Assembly: GCA_037074765.1 (NCBI GenBank)
Contig: JBAMDO010000232.1
Span: 21,409 to 85,408, forward strand
Length of the DNA stretch: 64,000 nucleotides
Source of the DNA: Mansonella perstans
Taxonomy: Eukaryota; Nematoda; Chromadorea; Rhabditida; Onchocercidae
Direction: 5' to 3'
The notes below the pieces were generated by a model. The model saw nothing but the letters and a program-made list of their open reading frames with translations. It had not been told where the DNA came from and searched no databases. This document shows positions 25,101 to 36,404 of this stretch, piece by piece. Within the stretch, counting starts at the first letter, position 1. The number at the start of each line of letters is the position of its first letter. A program made the position numbers and the translations under genes.

Positions 25101-25643
25101 GACTGCTGTTAACAACTGCTCTTGAGTAGCCAACTTGAGTCCTAAAACAATTCCGATTATTCTTTGATTTCGAGTTATCTACAACGTACACTTTAAACTA
25201 TCTATGATGAAATTGTTCTTTATGAGCAAACAATTATTTAATATGGTTAAATGCACAAGTCAGCAAAGATTTTCAACAATTTAACAAAACTATCGTAAAG
25301 TTCACGTTAAAAAAAAAAAATTATGCGAGCTCTTAGTCTGATATCTTGCGATCAGTTGTATGTAAAAATTTAGAAAATCTGGCAACAAAAGTAAAATAAA
25401 GATGTTCAAATTAAACTCTTTAAATTTCAATAATATCCACTAACAGGAAGGGACGTAAGGTACACTTCAAAGAATTGAATTTTTAAATAAATGCGACTCT
25501 TTTCCTAAAAAATTCAGATCTTTTCCTTACGTTTTCTCATTCCTCTATTACTTACAATTATCTTCGAGAATACTCAAAATTTCCCGATAAATAATTTCAC
25601 CTAAGATTTCATACAACCAAGCGGAATGTTGCGTAACAGAAAA
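19187..25643 (-). CDS. BED-finger protein with domesticated hAT transposase fold
   Basis: Exons, 5' to 3': possible 25601-25643, then 24795-25141, 24502-24579, 24242-24424 or 23779-23961, 23263-23408, 22979-23087, 22482-22631, 22130-22243, 21811-21990, 21541-21688, 21275-21356, 20977-21123, 20551-20672, 20189-20412, 19941-20020, 19672-19795 and 19187-19397. The product is roughly 810 residues or more. A BED zinc finger is split over two exons: SEVWNLFGQ, then VACYACKV and MTRHRC. The hAT core follows (ISANYITTEWKYKHHIMK; LCCICYTLNNLI), ending in the hAT dimerisation region (FWSTVGQAQFPHLSLLARFL, LTPEHLSSLLLL). Many introns, one locus and no terminal inverted repeats suggest a host gene, probably a DNA-binding regulator. 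Junction 21811/21688 does not close in phase, and the start codon was not found. Confidence 0.75.
23683..24189. repeat. Tandem segmental duplication with three flank copies
   Basis: The exon duplication carries part of the neighbouring intron. A block containing GCCATACTCGTACACAATGAA occurs three times, in diverged form, at about 23683-23729, 24086-24134 and 24141-24187, while the exon itself occurs twice. The last two blocks sit side by side, which points to a second, smaller duplication inside the intron. Confidence 0.8.
23779..23961 (-). CDS. Alternative BED half-finger exon, downstream copy
   Basis: A 183-bp, phase 0/0 exon of 61 codons with its own TTTCAG acceptor and GTTGGT donor. It encodes a linker (VPNDPSGLNTAYCRDTGVTL) and ends in the first half of the BED finger (GRSEVWNLFGQ). 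Fifty-one of 61 residues equal those of the upstream copy, and the last 24 are identical. It joins directly to exon 23263-23408, which holds the Cys-x2-Cys and His/Cys ligands. Confidence 0.85.
24242..24424 (-). CDS. Alternative BED half-finger exon, upstream copy
   Basis: A second 183-bp phase 0/0 exon, the tandem twin of 23779-23961. It reads VPNDPSGLNSVYYRDSGVIL and ends GRSEVWNLFGQ before a GTTGGT donor. All ten substitutions fall in the N-terminal 37 residues and are mostly conservative (S/T, V/I, L/M, F/L). Neither copy has a stop or a broken splice site. Confidence 0.85.
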
Positions 25644-26157
25644 CTAAATATTTTAGTAAAAAACTATTCAAAAAAAAAAAAAACGACCAAACCATTAAAA
25701 TTAAGCACATCTCATCATGACAGCAACACTGCTGCAAGTAACATTTATTAACTTAAGAACATCTCTTTGTGCGGCAAATTTGAATTTGATTAGTATATTA
25801 GCAAATTAACTTTATATGTGTTTAAGTAAATTAACTTTATATGATAGTTTAATTAAAAATCCTGTTTAACATCCTAATATCCCAGTATTCTGTCATGTCT
25901 TAATCATTCATTCATTAAAGAGTTAATATTAAGCGTGCATAAGAAAAACAAACATGACAGATGAAATTAAAGTTGAATAGTTTAATTGAAAAAGCATTTC
26001 TTCAATACATTATAGCACTATAATGCATCTATCTCTCTGTTTATTTACGATTCTTCAATGATTTTCAATTATCTAACTTATTCTCTTATTTGTTTATTTT
26101 ATGTTTTGATTTGCAGAATTTACAATGTATTGGAATAATAGATGATTCTATTGTCAA
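25644..26157. promoter_or_regulatory. Divergent 5' region of the BED/hAT and MMS22L genes
   Basis: About 0.5 kb separates the first placed exons of two divergently transcribed genes, and it contains a 5' UTR acceptor for the MMS22L gene at 26116. A 16-nt block, AAATTAACTTTATATG, is repeated at about 25803 and 25829. No TATA box can be singled out in such AT-rich DNA. A missing first exon of the BED/hAT gene may also lie here. Confidence 0.45.
26117..26157 (+). promoter_or_regulatory. 5' UTR of the MMS22L gene with trans-splice-type acceptor and uORFs
   Basis: GATTTGCAG ends at 26116 with no upstream exon visible, as expected for spliced-leader addition. The 41-nt leader contains two upstream ATGs. 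The one at 26124 closes after six codons; the one at 26142 opens an eight-triplet frame that ends at 26165, overlapping the main start at 26158. Confidence 0.45.
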
Positions 26158-29100
26158 ATGGATGAAACACAAAGGGATTTATTCGAATCGGTGGAAGATT
26201 TACCAGAATGGTTGCAAACTGATTGGGTTTGTCAAAATAGTTGTCCATCGGGACGTATCACTGATGATTACACTTTACCTTCCGTGCAATATACGTTACC
26301 ATCTTTCCTGAAACTTTCTACCTTTAGTTTCAATGCGACTATGGTTTGCTTTTATATATGCTTTTATCAATTATGGTTATAGTTATGTTATATCAATTAT
26401 TGTTTGCAGTGATTTTGATAATTATTACAAAAATGTGTCATTATTTTAAAGTTAAAAAATAAAGCGAGTTTTTGGAGTTTGAATTTTAATTTTTGTCAGA
26501 TATCTTTTAAAAACGTTTACAATTTTTTCCTGTAGAGTTTCTACTTCATTTGAATATATTCAAGCTAATCTTAATACCCGGATTTGCTGAATGAGACCGT
26601 TTTTTTTTAGCTGTATACAGATAGTGGGATCAAAATAGTATTTCGCTGTCTTCGGTTATTATATCAGCAAATTACTCATGATTCCACCGACACAGCCATC
26701 ATTGATCTGGATCGTTCACTCAGTTATTTAACCACCTTTGCACAGGTGAATAGTTGGAGTTATTGATCTCCTATGCTATGTTGATGAAAAGCTAAACTAA
26801 GATTTATTTGGGACTTAATTGGGAAGCTCAAAATTTAGAACATGGAATTGGACGGTGATATAAAAACACTGAATGGAATTGCGCGAGAATTCAAGTTTTT
26901 TCTTGTTCAGACGGGCTCACTGAGTCATTATGTTGCCAGTGATGGTTTATTTACTACACGAAATGTTGAAACAGTATTGCTTTTCATTTCTTAAATTCTA
27001 GATTTAAAAATTTGCTTCCAATATCTGTTGATATTCATGAGCGCAAAACTGAAACGTGCGTCAGAAATTCGTAAGTACGTTCAGTGGTATTGTTGTTGAA
27101 ATTCGAGTGATTTGTCTTCTTAGTGATTTTTGCGGTTACAAATCAAGTCATGTTCATATTGCAGAATTACATTTTCCATGCCCTATTGATTATCTGGATG
27201 AAAGCCGTCCGTGTTTCAAGTTTTTTCAAAAGTGAGTCATTTTGGGATGATGATTGTCTTTTTAAATTAATAAAATGTTTAAAGAGATGAATGATTTTTT
27301 AAATTGACTGAGCTACTGTTATTCATTATTTATTTACGGTAAGAGTTATTTATAACTTTATACTTCCATGTTATCTTCAAAAAATGCTATCATTCAGATC
27401 CACATATTAGTATTAATAATTTTCTAGTACATTGAAATTTTGTAAAAATTAGATTGAAAAAAAAAGCTTTAGTTTTGATACTACTATATTTTTTTCCTTT
27501 CATATTACTGTATAGGATTCGGTGGTTTCGAAAAGCTTTATCCAATGGGTGACGCATTATCATCAACAGAACAGCTATCAATGCTTGTTTCATACGGATT
27601 ACTACTAAGTGCATCACGCACGGTTAATAAATTTTTTGTTATGAGAAGTTTTTTGATAGAAGTCGATTTGAAATCTGTTTATAGCTGAAATGTTTCTTTT
27701 TTCTTACCCAATGTCCTAGTCTGTGGATGACGGTTTTCAAAATGTTTAAAATTTGTAGGGTCCAACTTTTCTGATTTTAAGCGACGTGTTTAAAATACGT
27801 TTTTTTTTTTTTTTTTAGATGTGTTTGAAATACGTGATTTCTAGAGTCGATCTTGTATATGTCGGTGTGTCACTGGCGCGTGGCATCAGCTTTATATATT
27901 CAACAGAGAAATGTTTTGGTCAAATATGGTCAAGCTGATAGGTTTATGCACTGGCAGTTTGCAATATCGCCTGCCTGAAAGCCCCTCAAGTGGTAGGTAC
28001 CCAAATTGTCTCAAAGATGGTGTCATTTTAATCATAACAACTTTTTCACATTTGAAAGCGTCCACTTGTAAATTTTTAAATCTCCTGCTACATCAGTATT
28101 CAATATAATTTCATTCTTATGACTGAAAAATGAAGAATTTAGAGATGTTCTTGGATTTATGTGACATTGGTAATACAGTTTCGGCGGAAACATTTCTAGA
28201 AATAATTTGCGAACTTGGTACTAGTTCCGAAGATGCTTGCATCATATCAGGTGAAAGATTTGAAAAAATCGACCAAGTGGCAAAATTTTTCTCTTTACTA
28301 GTTATTTGTTTTCAATTAATAAACTTTGCAGGCAGAACTTCAGGTGATTATGTGGAATGTTTGCTGCAAATCATTTCAAAAGTACCAGAAAAACAGTATG
28401 TTTTAAGGTAACATTTTGTTTTTGGTAGCGATTATTGCATTCAAAGTTGAAACAGACCCAAAAAGAAAAGTTAGCGAAGAGTTTTGAAATTTCAGCTGGA
28501 CCTAAAACTTTGATGACTTCCAGTTTCATGAGTCGCAGTTTTTACAGGAAGCTATATTTATTATTCGATAAAGAACGGGGTGATAGACTTCTAGGAACAG
28601 AATCTGTTTTGCAATACTTTTTCACATATTTATGCTCGAACATATTGGAATCCTCTGATCAGGTAAGTAGCAATATACGTAGAAAAGCAGCTTGGCTTTC
28701 TTCTTAACTTTTAGATCTGTTAGCTCTTCGCCAACTAGAAATTCTGCAGATTATAACTGCTTTTCTAGAACTTAGATTTCTATCCAGCCAATGGAAAAGT
28801 CTGGAAGGACTTTCTGTTTTCTTGCTGTAATGATGACACAGATGATCAATATGGCGATTGGAGGCTTTTTATACGACTTATGTCAATGCTTATCAAAAGT
28901 TAGGTTTGTTCTTGTTTTGTCAATTGTATTCTGTCTGACGTACAAAGTTATTTTTACTTCTCTTACAGAATCTGATTCGGTTTGGAGAGCAATGAAATCA
29001 CGTATTTTTTCTAAATTTCCGGCTAAACGATTTCGTGAAATGCCAATTCATTCACTTATTTGTGTGTTCAGTCTCTTCATTGCATCCTTGCATGAAACTG

Positions 29101-32066
29101 GTATAGTCTTTGTGGTGCTTTTCTACGCATTGAGAAACTCGCTTTTCTCAGAATTACTTTATGATTTTTAATTAAGTTCACGGATTTCAGTTATGCTTTT
29201 TCACAAGAATTTCAATAATAGTAATGTAAGATGGTGATCTGTTGCTCAACATTCAGATATGGAAGAGACTTCTAATAAGGTGATTTCATTAGCGACAGCT
29301 GCGTTTGATCCTTCTGATAAGGAACGTCACGATGTCCTGATTCGAGCGGTTCAGTGTACAAAGTACATCTTGGATGAAAATCATCATAATTCTTTGCAAG
29401 CAATCTCAACGTTAATAGCATGTAATTTTTATATGTCTGTTCTCGCTTGCTGTATTGCGTTTATTTGTATTTTTCAAATTTACTCTTAAATTTTCTACTC
29501 TTTAAATTTTTTGGTCAGTCCGGAATAAAACCCAACACTAACCTAAGCGCAATTTCAAATACTATGGGACTTTTCATTTGGTGCTCGGTTTCAGTCAGCA
29601 GAGTATTCCTTACACTCACTTTAAAATCTTCAATTTGTGCTGCGTCTTAAAAAACCTTTTGTAGTGATGGGAAGGCTTGATGATAAAAAAGATGTTTCGC
29701 TGTATGCCGAATGCTGCATGTGTATTGGTGAAAAAGTATCTGAGGTATCAGCTTCAGTTTCAAGTTTTTTGAAAAGAAACATATGAATTGCTTTTAAAAA
29801 ATCTGTCGTGAAAAACATAAATAATTCTAGGCCGGTTCTCTGGCCCGGTTTTTGCCATCTATGAATGATATGGATTTTGAACAGCTTTTGGCGATAACTG
29901 CTCACTGTCGAACTGAAAACAGTGTTCTGTGGAATGCAGCTATCAGTCATCTTAAAAGTCCTAATTTCTCCACTGTAATAAATTACATCGTTGTACAGGT
30001 TGGTTTTTTTGTTAAAAGAATGCTTAGTAAAAAATTTATGAAACTGTTTATGTGGCTTCTAGAAATTATTGAACAATGAACTTTTTCCTTAATGTATTAT
30101 CACCCGTTTAATTCTTGCAATATTAATTAGGCCAGAATTATCCGCAATTTCTAAAAAAAGATATTGTTGACGTCATGTTACTACCGTTTTGCACTATTTG
30201 TTTTTGAACCAAGTAAAACAATAAGCAATTATGAGCAGCATCATGAATCAGGCATACTTAAGAATGTTAAGGAAACGAATAATGTGTATTAAGTAATCAA
30301 ACTAGGCACGTATGACTGTTGTAAAAGTTAATGCGTTACAACAAGCAACTAGATCTGTCACATTTCCGAACTCAATGTTCCAAATTTTTCTGGTCCGTAT
30401 AAAAACCAGAATTTTTTCTTTTTCGGAAATTTTTTGTTCGTTTCAGTTAATGATAAAATTTGAACGCAATCAATCAGCTTTTCAAAACATGCGTCAAGTC
30501 GTGCAAAATCTTTTAGCCGAAAAAAGTTACAAATTGGAAGCTTGTTTTTACTTTTTGCGAGAATTCATGAAAAGAGCCAATAATGCATTCTATCCGGTTG
30601 AACTCATTGTTCCATTGTGGTTAGTGGTCACCTTCGAGAAACCGGACACAGACGGTTTGGTTTTCTTGAGATTCAATCCTTCAAGATGAATTTTCGATTT
30701 GTTCATGTTTATTTTTCAATGCAGTATTTAAGTTCTTCATAAACTCTGATCTGGGTACCTCGTTTATCATGAAGACGATAGTCTCTAGGCTGTTTTGATT
30801 GTGGAAAGATCACTCTGGAAATTTCACCGAGAAAATTCCTAGCAATATGAACTAATGACAATCTAGTCGCAGGATGAATTAAGTAAGAATCAGCTCCAGA
30901 AACTTTTTCAAATACTATTCGACTAACAGAACATCTGATTTTTTAGAACTTAATGACATATCTAGAAGTATTTGCAAGAATCTTCAAGTGTCATTTCGGA
31001 AAAATGGCTTATACTTTGAAGCTTTTCCTGCGGATTCATCTTCAACAAATCTCTTGATACGTTGGCTTTTTGAGGTTGTATTATTCTGCATTTGTGTTTT
31101 ATTTTAAGCTGCAAATTCAGTCCTAATTCCAAATTTCAAACATTTTACTTGTTATAGACTATTTCAAAAAACGCTAAGAACAATAAGAAATGGGTTCACG
31201 AGAACATTATGAGTTGGTCCGAACTACTAGTAGCACCTCTACATCATATTTTGATGAATGCTGAAGTAACAACAGTGATCCATTGCTGCCGCATAATGTC
31301 CTATTTATATATGTATGTTGCGCAACAAATTTATAAGCCTCCCTCGGAATGTAATTTTAATCGATCACCGTTTGTCTGCTTCTGCAAACTTATACTACAA
31401 AATGTGGTAAGTTCAGTGAATTTTAAAAATTGCTTCGGTTTTTATTTATACATTCATTGAATTTCGAAACTGAGCTGAAATAAACTTTGAAATTCTCATC
31501 AGAACACGACAGCAGATAAGAAAAAAACTTTATTATCTGCTGTCGAGTTGGCAGGAATAATCTGAATTCATTGGAAGCTTGAAAACTCAATTTCCACTCT
31601 TGGCTTTTCAAGAAATATTGACACACGTGTAGTTATTGACCCATTTTCAAAGTCTGACTTTTTAATAAGTAAACTTGCAAGTAACCGTAACAGGATTTCT
31701 AGAAGTAAGGCATTCTTCAACATCTTCCTTGTTGATTATTAAAGCTTTTGATGAGATTTTTTGGAATTTTGAATTTAAGATTTCCAAGCTTATTTTGTAT
31801 TTCAGCTTTTAATGCGCGAATTTCCCGCAAACTTTGTTCGTGAAGTGCTACCTAATTACATGTTTGGCATGTTGTCATTACCGGTACATTCAGTACCCTA
31901 TCTCCTGCGTGTAGTTTCTGACATACTCGAGAAACACTTGGATGATAATGTTTTAAAAGAGATATTCACGAATATGCTCAAGGAAAAACCACAGTTAATC
32001 ACAACGCTGTACGCTTCATCTAAAGTGGGTACAAGATTGTTCAATTTCATTTCACAAATAAAGTAA
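26158..32066 (+). CDS. MMS22L: MMS22L-family replication/recombination protein, 19 exons
   Basis: Exons: 26158-26343, 26611-26745, 26839-26973, 27165-27231, 27516-27622, 27845-27992, 28143-28250, 28332-28399, 28447-28662, 28769-28898, 28969-29100, 29257-29421, 29548-29580, 29665-29744, 29831-29998, 30447-30654, 30947-31074, 31158-31406 and 31806-32066. All phases close, giving about 907 residues; the human protein is about 1,240. Family assignment rests on VWRAMKSRIFSKFPAKRFRE (exon 28969-29100), which resembles the human PWKQVKGRIYSKF...KR block, followed by the conserved helix (CVFSLFIASL), and on FYPVELIVPLW near the C-terminus. The protein is all-helical with no catalytic motif, as expected. 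MMS22L works with TONSL at stalled forks to load RAD51. The joint 28399/28447 uses a short 47-nt intron and is the least certain. The central region looks shortened. Confidence 0.75.
32057..32062 (+). terminator. AATAAA poly(A) signal inside the last codons of the MMS22L gene
   Basis: The hexamer spans the final Gln-Ile-Lys codons and ends two bases before the TAA stop at 32064-32066. If used, the 3' UTR would be only a few bases long. Confidence 0.35.
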
Positions 32067-32866
32067 AAGTTTAAAGAATCATCGAACATATGTGTGAATT
32101 TTTCCGAAACCCATCTAATGACTCTATCGTAAAGTCTTGTAAACACTGTTCAATTTCAAGGAAGAAATTGAAAAACTGAACACATGTAACAAATCTGATT
32201 GTGTGTGGAATGGACAGGAATTTTCTTAAACGTAAGATAAAGTGCAAAATACAATCAGTTGAGAGGAAGCAGACTACTACATAACGAAATTTAAGTCTGA
32301 TCTTACTTGCTGATTCCCAAAAGTTTACCACTGCATATTAGCATTTGTAGAGAAACTGCGACAACAATGTAACAAGAGAAATATGAGTAAAGTGTAATGC
32401 GATTCGTTTTGTTTTAAAAAAATAAAAATCCACAAGAGATATTTTGCATGGAACAGGTCATTATAAGGCTTTATCGGTGTCGATAAACATATCACTACTG
32501 AAAAATGAACGGAGTTCAAGATCAGACGGTTCAAAAAGGCTATCTTTCACAAATTTTTTTAGTCTTATAAAAGAATTATAATGCATGAACGTTAGAATAC
32601 AAAAAGGATTTCATAAATATCATGAAATCGGTAACTGTAAGTTAGAAGTTATAAATGAGAAATACAGAAAACAAATAAATAGTGACAGTTAAGTCTCAGA
32701 AGTAGCTGATAAAATACGAAAAGCAAACACTTCACATATAAATCCACCGAGATTAAAGAACTCGTTGCTTTTTATTCGAAACAGTCAAAAAAAACGAATC
32801 CTACTGGAGATAATAGGTAAAAATGCGAAATATATGTGAACTGTAAGATATACAGGCTACGTTCAA
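32067..32866. other. Convergent intergenic region, MMS22L and innexin
   Basis: About 0.8 kb between two 3' ends, with no exon supported by splice sites. The minus-strand frames at 32071-32534 lack motifs and splice context. Confidence 0.5.
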
Positions 32867-32872
32867 TTTATT
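32867..32872 (-). terminator. AATAAA poly(A) signal of the innexin gene
   Basis: A canonical hexamer lies six bases after the innexin stop codon (32879-32881) on the minus strand, predicting a very short 3' UTR. Confidence 0.55.
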
Positions 32873-32878
32873 ATTTCA

Positions 32879-35800
32879 CTAAATTTTGATAGAGGTTTTC
32901 CGGCTCATATTAAAGCTTTTTGAAGTTTCTTCTTTTTCTCCCTCCTTCTTCTGTTCTTCGTCATCGCTGCTCTCCACAAATTTTTTAATTCTATTACTAC
33001 CAATATCGATCTCCTCCAAGCTATGACGTCGTCGAAGTTTACCTTGACTATCAATGGAGAAAATGCTGCCATGAAGCTGATTTCCGAGCTGTGGTGAAAA
33101 TGGTACAATACTATCCTTGGAATTGTTTCGGGACGGCAAACATGAACCTCCCAGGATGTTGCCTGGAACAGGATAATATACATAATCATTTTGTTCATGA
33201 CACCATATTAAACAAAATACAAGTATAGGTGAGAACTTCCCATCCTTTACATTATGACAAAATAAAAAACAAGTTAAAAAAAACAAATGTTTTCTGAACT
33301 GAACAGAAGGAAGGAAGTTAAACTAACGTGATGGTACTTTCGGTAATAAACTTGGCGAACCGCGTTTCACGAAATATGGTGAATCAAAGAAAACACCTCT
33401 TTTCTTTTGCAACGCGTTTAAAGCATCCGAACTGATTTTTCGAGCGATTTCTGCTTCTTCAAGCAGCGCCATTTCTAACCTTTGTTGATGCTGCGGCCAT
33501 ACCTTATCCACTTGTAATATATGTCTGAAAACATAAATCTCAGAAAAATTCCAGAAAACTTCCTGAGACCGACAAACTTTAATGAGTGAATTATACGGAA
33601 TAATTCGAATATCTAAAATCATAAGTTCCCATCGAGATCCATGCATTACACAGTGTATGCAACTTCGTTACGATCCATAGAATGCAAGAAAATATTACGT
33701 TTTACTGAATATTCTAGACCTACATACTTCCTTCTTTCCTCAAAAACATAGTGAGATTGCCAGAGAGATGCGATCAATTCAGTAGCAAAAACAACATCCG
33801 CATGAATAGCAACCATTCTTAAAACAAAGGTGCCATCTGTCCCCAAATATTTGTGCAAAAAACGGTCAACGTGCTCCTTATTTTCTGAAAGAAATACAGA
33901 TCGTCTCTGTTATTTAAAATTACACAGTTAGGAGGAAATAGAATCAATTGAGTCAAGATAACCATTCCATTTCTTAACTATATGTTTACGACTTTTAGTC
34001 TAAACAAGAAAAAAAAAGACTGATTAGTACTGAAAAAAAGAATCACTAACGTGGGTTGTTTTTATCAAACGGTGTCCCGCTCATTTCCAGATGATTTAGA
34101 ATAAAGTGTTCCTTTGAACAATTTTCTGTCAACAAATAGATCCAGTTCAAAACACTCAGAGATGTAAGCGCTGCTAATATCATAAACCTGAAAATCAAAC
34201 AACAACGATTACTGTCATAAAGAATTCAAAGTAACAATAAATAAGAGAATGTTGGATGAAAAAGGTTACCAAGCCCACAGAAGAATGAAAATTTTCTCAG
34301 TGAACAAGTTTACAACAAGAACACATTGCACTGTATGCGTCTGTATGTTTCCCATTTCTCGGACCTTAAAACTAAGAGTGAAACATTAAATATTTGGAGT
34401 GAGGATAAAACATAGATGCAAAACAATACGGTTTTAAATAATTTTGATTTACTTACTTCAAAATCGCAAAGCGTTACTAAGGGGAAAACCCCACTGTGGT
34501 GCCATGATGGTGGAGAAACATTTTTAGGCCATATAATATTCATCCATGATTCTAAGCCGTAATCATTTTTAAACTCTGGTAATAAATATCTGCAAAACGA
34601 GGGAAGTAACATACGTATTCTTTCATGCAGAAAGTAACATGTGAGATCAATGAAAAATCTTCGTGGGCTCCTGCAGAACGACATAATCCAAAACTTTGCA
34701 GGAATTTAAAGTAATGATCCTTCATATTAAATTTCATGGTTCAGCGTATAAAAAGTATCTTTTTCTGCCACTAATCAACTAGCATTCTTTTTTTGAAAAG
34801 GATTACCGTGTCATTAAAGTGATTTGGAATATAACATTTGCCAGAAATGCTAACTTCGCCACGATATATATTGTTGCAACGTAATAATTCGCATATTTTA
34901 AATTCAAGAATCGAAAAAATTTATGAGGCACCAGTTTTTTCTGAAATTTAAATGACAAACTTGAATTAGAATTAACGCAGAATAAAGCTGGATAAAGATG
35001 AAGTTAATTTAAATTAGATACCTTTTTCACCCGTTCGTGGAATCTTAGCGCACCTTGCAGATGGATACATAATGCTTCAATATTACCCTTCTTAACTTCC
35101 AAGGATGAATTTGCCGGATCACTAGATAAACGAAGAATTTGACCCAATTTCATCCCTACAATACAGAAAAAGTCAAAAACACCATCTAATTCCGCAAAGT
35201 TCTCCAAATCTATCATTCAGTATGATGGTTTAACATTACACAATACAGCTATGTCAAGGCAGTAACAACTAATATATCTTTCTTCTTCAGACTTCATTCT
35301 TCTAAGTTTAACCATGTTAGTAAAAACAGATAAAGTGAAAAAAATATCTGGTATCTGGTATACTGTAGCCTAAAAGAATAAGGAATCAAGGAAATGCAGA
35401 TGCAATGAAGTTTATCAATTCAAAGGAAAAATTTTTTTCGTATTTATCAATGTTAAAGCATGGCAACAATGGTAAATACAAAATACTCTATAACCCTAAT
35501 CAATACCTGAATGGCCAGCAAAATACTTCCATATAAGAGTAGGTGCTTTGAAACATGCCGCTTGAAAGAGCAAAAAAAATGGCATCCATTGATAGTAACT
35601 AATCTGACGTTCTTGGCGTTCTTCTATTGGAATATCCTCCACAAAAACCGTCGGTGGAATAAAATACGTATCTTGTGCCCAACAGAAATTTTCTGCATAC
35701 TGAAAACATAACCTGATCGAAAAATTTCCGATTACAGGGCAAATCATGTACGAATGTGAAAAATAGAGTTCTTGATTCTTCTATGACATATTTCATGTTA

Positions 35801-36296
35801 CAAAATTTCAACCAATCATCGTAATCTTAACAAATGATGAAACTAGATATTCAAACTTCAAAAATAAACCCTATTTGATGAATTGAAAGATATTACCTGT
35901 TCCCATGCTCTACTGAAACCCATCGGTAACATACATTCCATTGGACGTCCACCAAATTGTTTGAAGCTAATAATAATAGAAAAAGCAATCAATAAATTGC
36001 AAGTAAAATAACTGTGCAAACTTGCAATTACATCCTATAAAATTAACCAATTAAAATAGAAAGATTTTAAAAAAAAAAAGGAAAAATAAATAAATATATA
36101 TTTTCAACTAGCATTTTAGCAAATCAACAAATGAGTTGCAAAATGTTAAAACGTTAGGTAATGATAGAGTAGCTTACTATACGATACGATCATTTTCTGA
36201 AATTAAATTTTTGATACCAACAAAAAGTTTCCAAACCTTAACAATAGGTTTGTTACTGTATGGGACAGCATGAAGAATATGAAATACAAACGACAT
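32879..36296 (-). CDS. Innexin gap-junction subunit, 571 aa, 11 exons
   Basis: Exons 36183-36296, 35897-36034, 35507-35699, 35022-35155, 34807-34940, 34457-34589, 34270-34364, 34051-34187, 33728-33884, 33328-33524 and 32879-33162 join with every phase closed. Innexins form invertebrate gap junctions and hemichannels. Hallmarks: TM1 ([18 protein letters not shown]) followed by [10 protein letters not shown]; the YYQWM signature, here Met where Val is usual, opening TM2 ([12 protein letters not shown]); TM3 ([20 protein letters not shown]); second-loop [15 protein letters not shown] and [15 protein letters not shown]4 ([19 protein letters not shown]). The two Cys per extracellular loop are present. 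[20 protein letters not shown] opens the cytoplasmic tail. The tail is long, over 200 residues, polar and Ser-rich with an acidic stretch ([17 protein letters not shown]); most innexins total 350-450 residues. The start is the ATG giving [11 protein letters not shown]. Confidence 0.93.
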
Positions 36297-36404
36297 TCTT
36301 CTTCCTTACATAAAGCAAATATTTAATTGCTTGTTAATTTCAGGATTAATTGCATATAATACTTGATCTGATCTTTAGAATAATCGAAACAGAACATTGT
36401 CATC
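36297..36404 (-). promoter_or_regulatory. Innexin 5' UTR with trans-splice-type acceptor and uORF
   Basis: TTTTTGTTTGCAG ends at 36405 on the minus strand, two bases before an ATG at 36403 that opens a 26-codon frame closing before the innexin ATG at 36296. No exon further upstream is visible, so leader addition here is likely. Confidence 0.45.

Noticed and set aside
19187..25643. Active hAT transposon
   Set aside because: Many introns, apparent loss of catalytic residues, no terminal inverted repeats or 8-bp target duplication seen at either end. Treated as a domesticated gene.
27002..27071. Exon-like block between MMS22L exons 26839-26973 and 27165-27231
   Set aside because: It has acceptor and donor, but entering in the required phase 0 meets an immediate TAA, while direct joining of its neighbours closes in phase.
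34590..34740. Minus-strand frame with Cys residues between innexin exons 5 and 6
   Set aside because: Innexin homology (LMTR joining [15 protein letters not shown]) and phase place it inside an intron.
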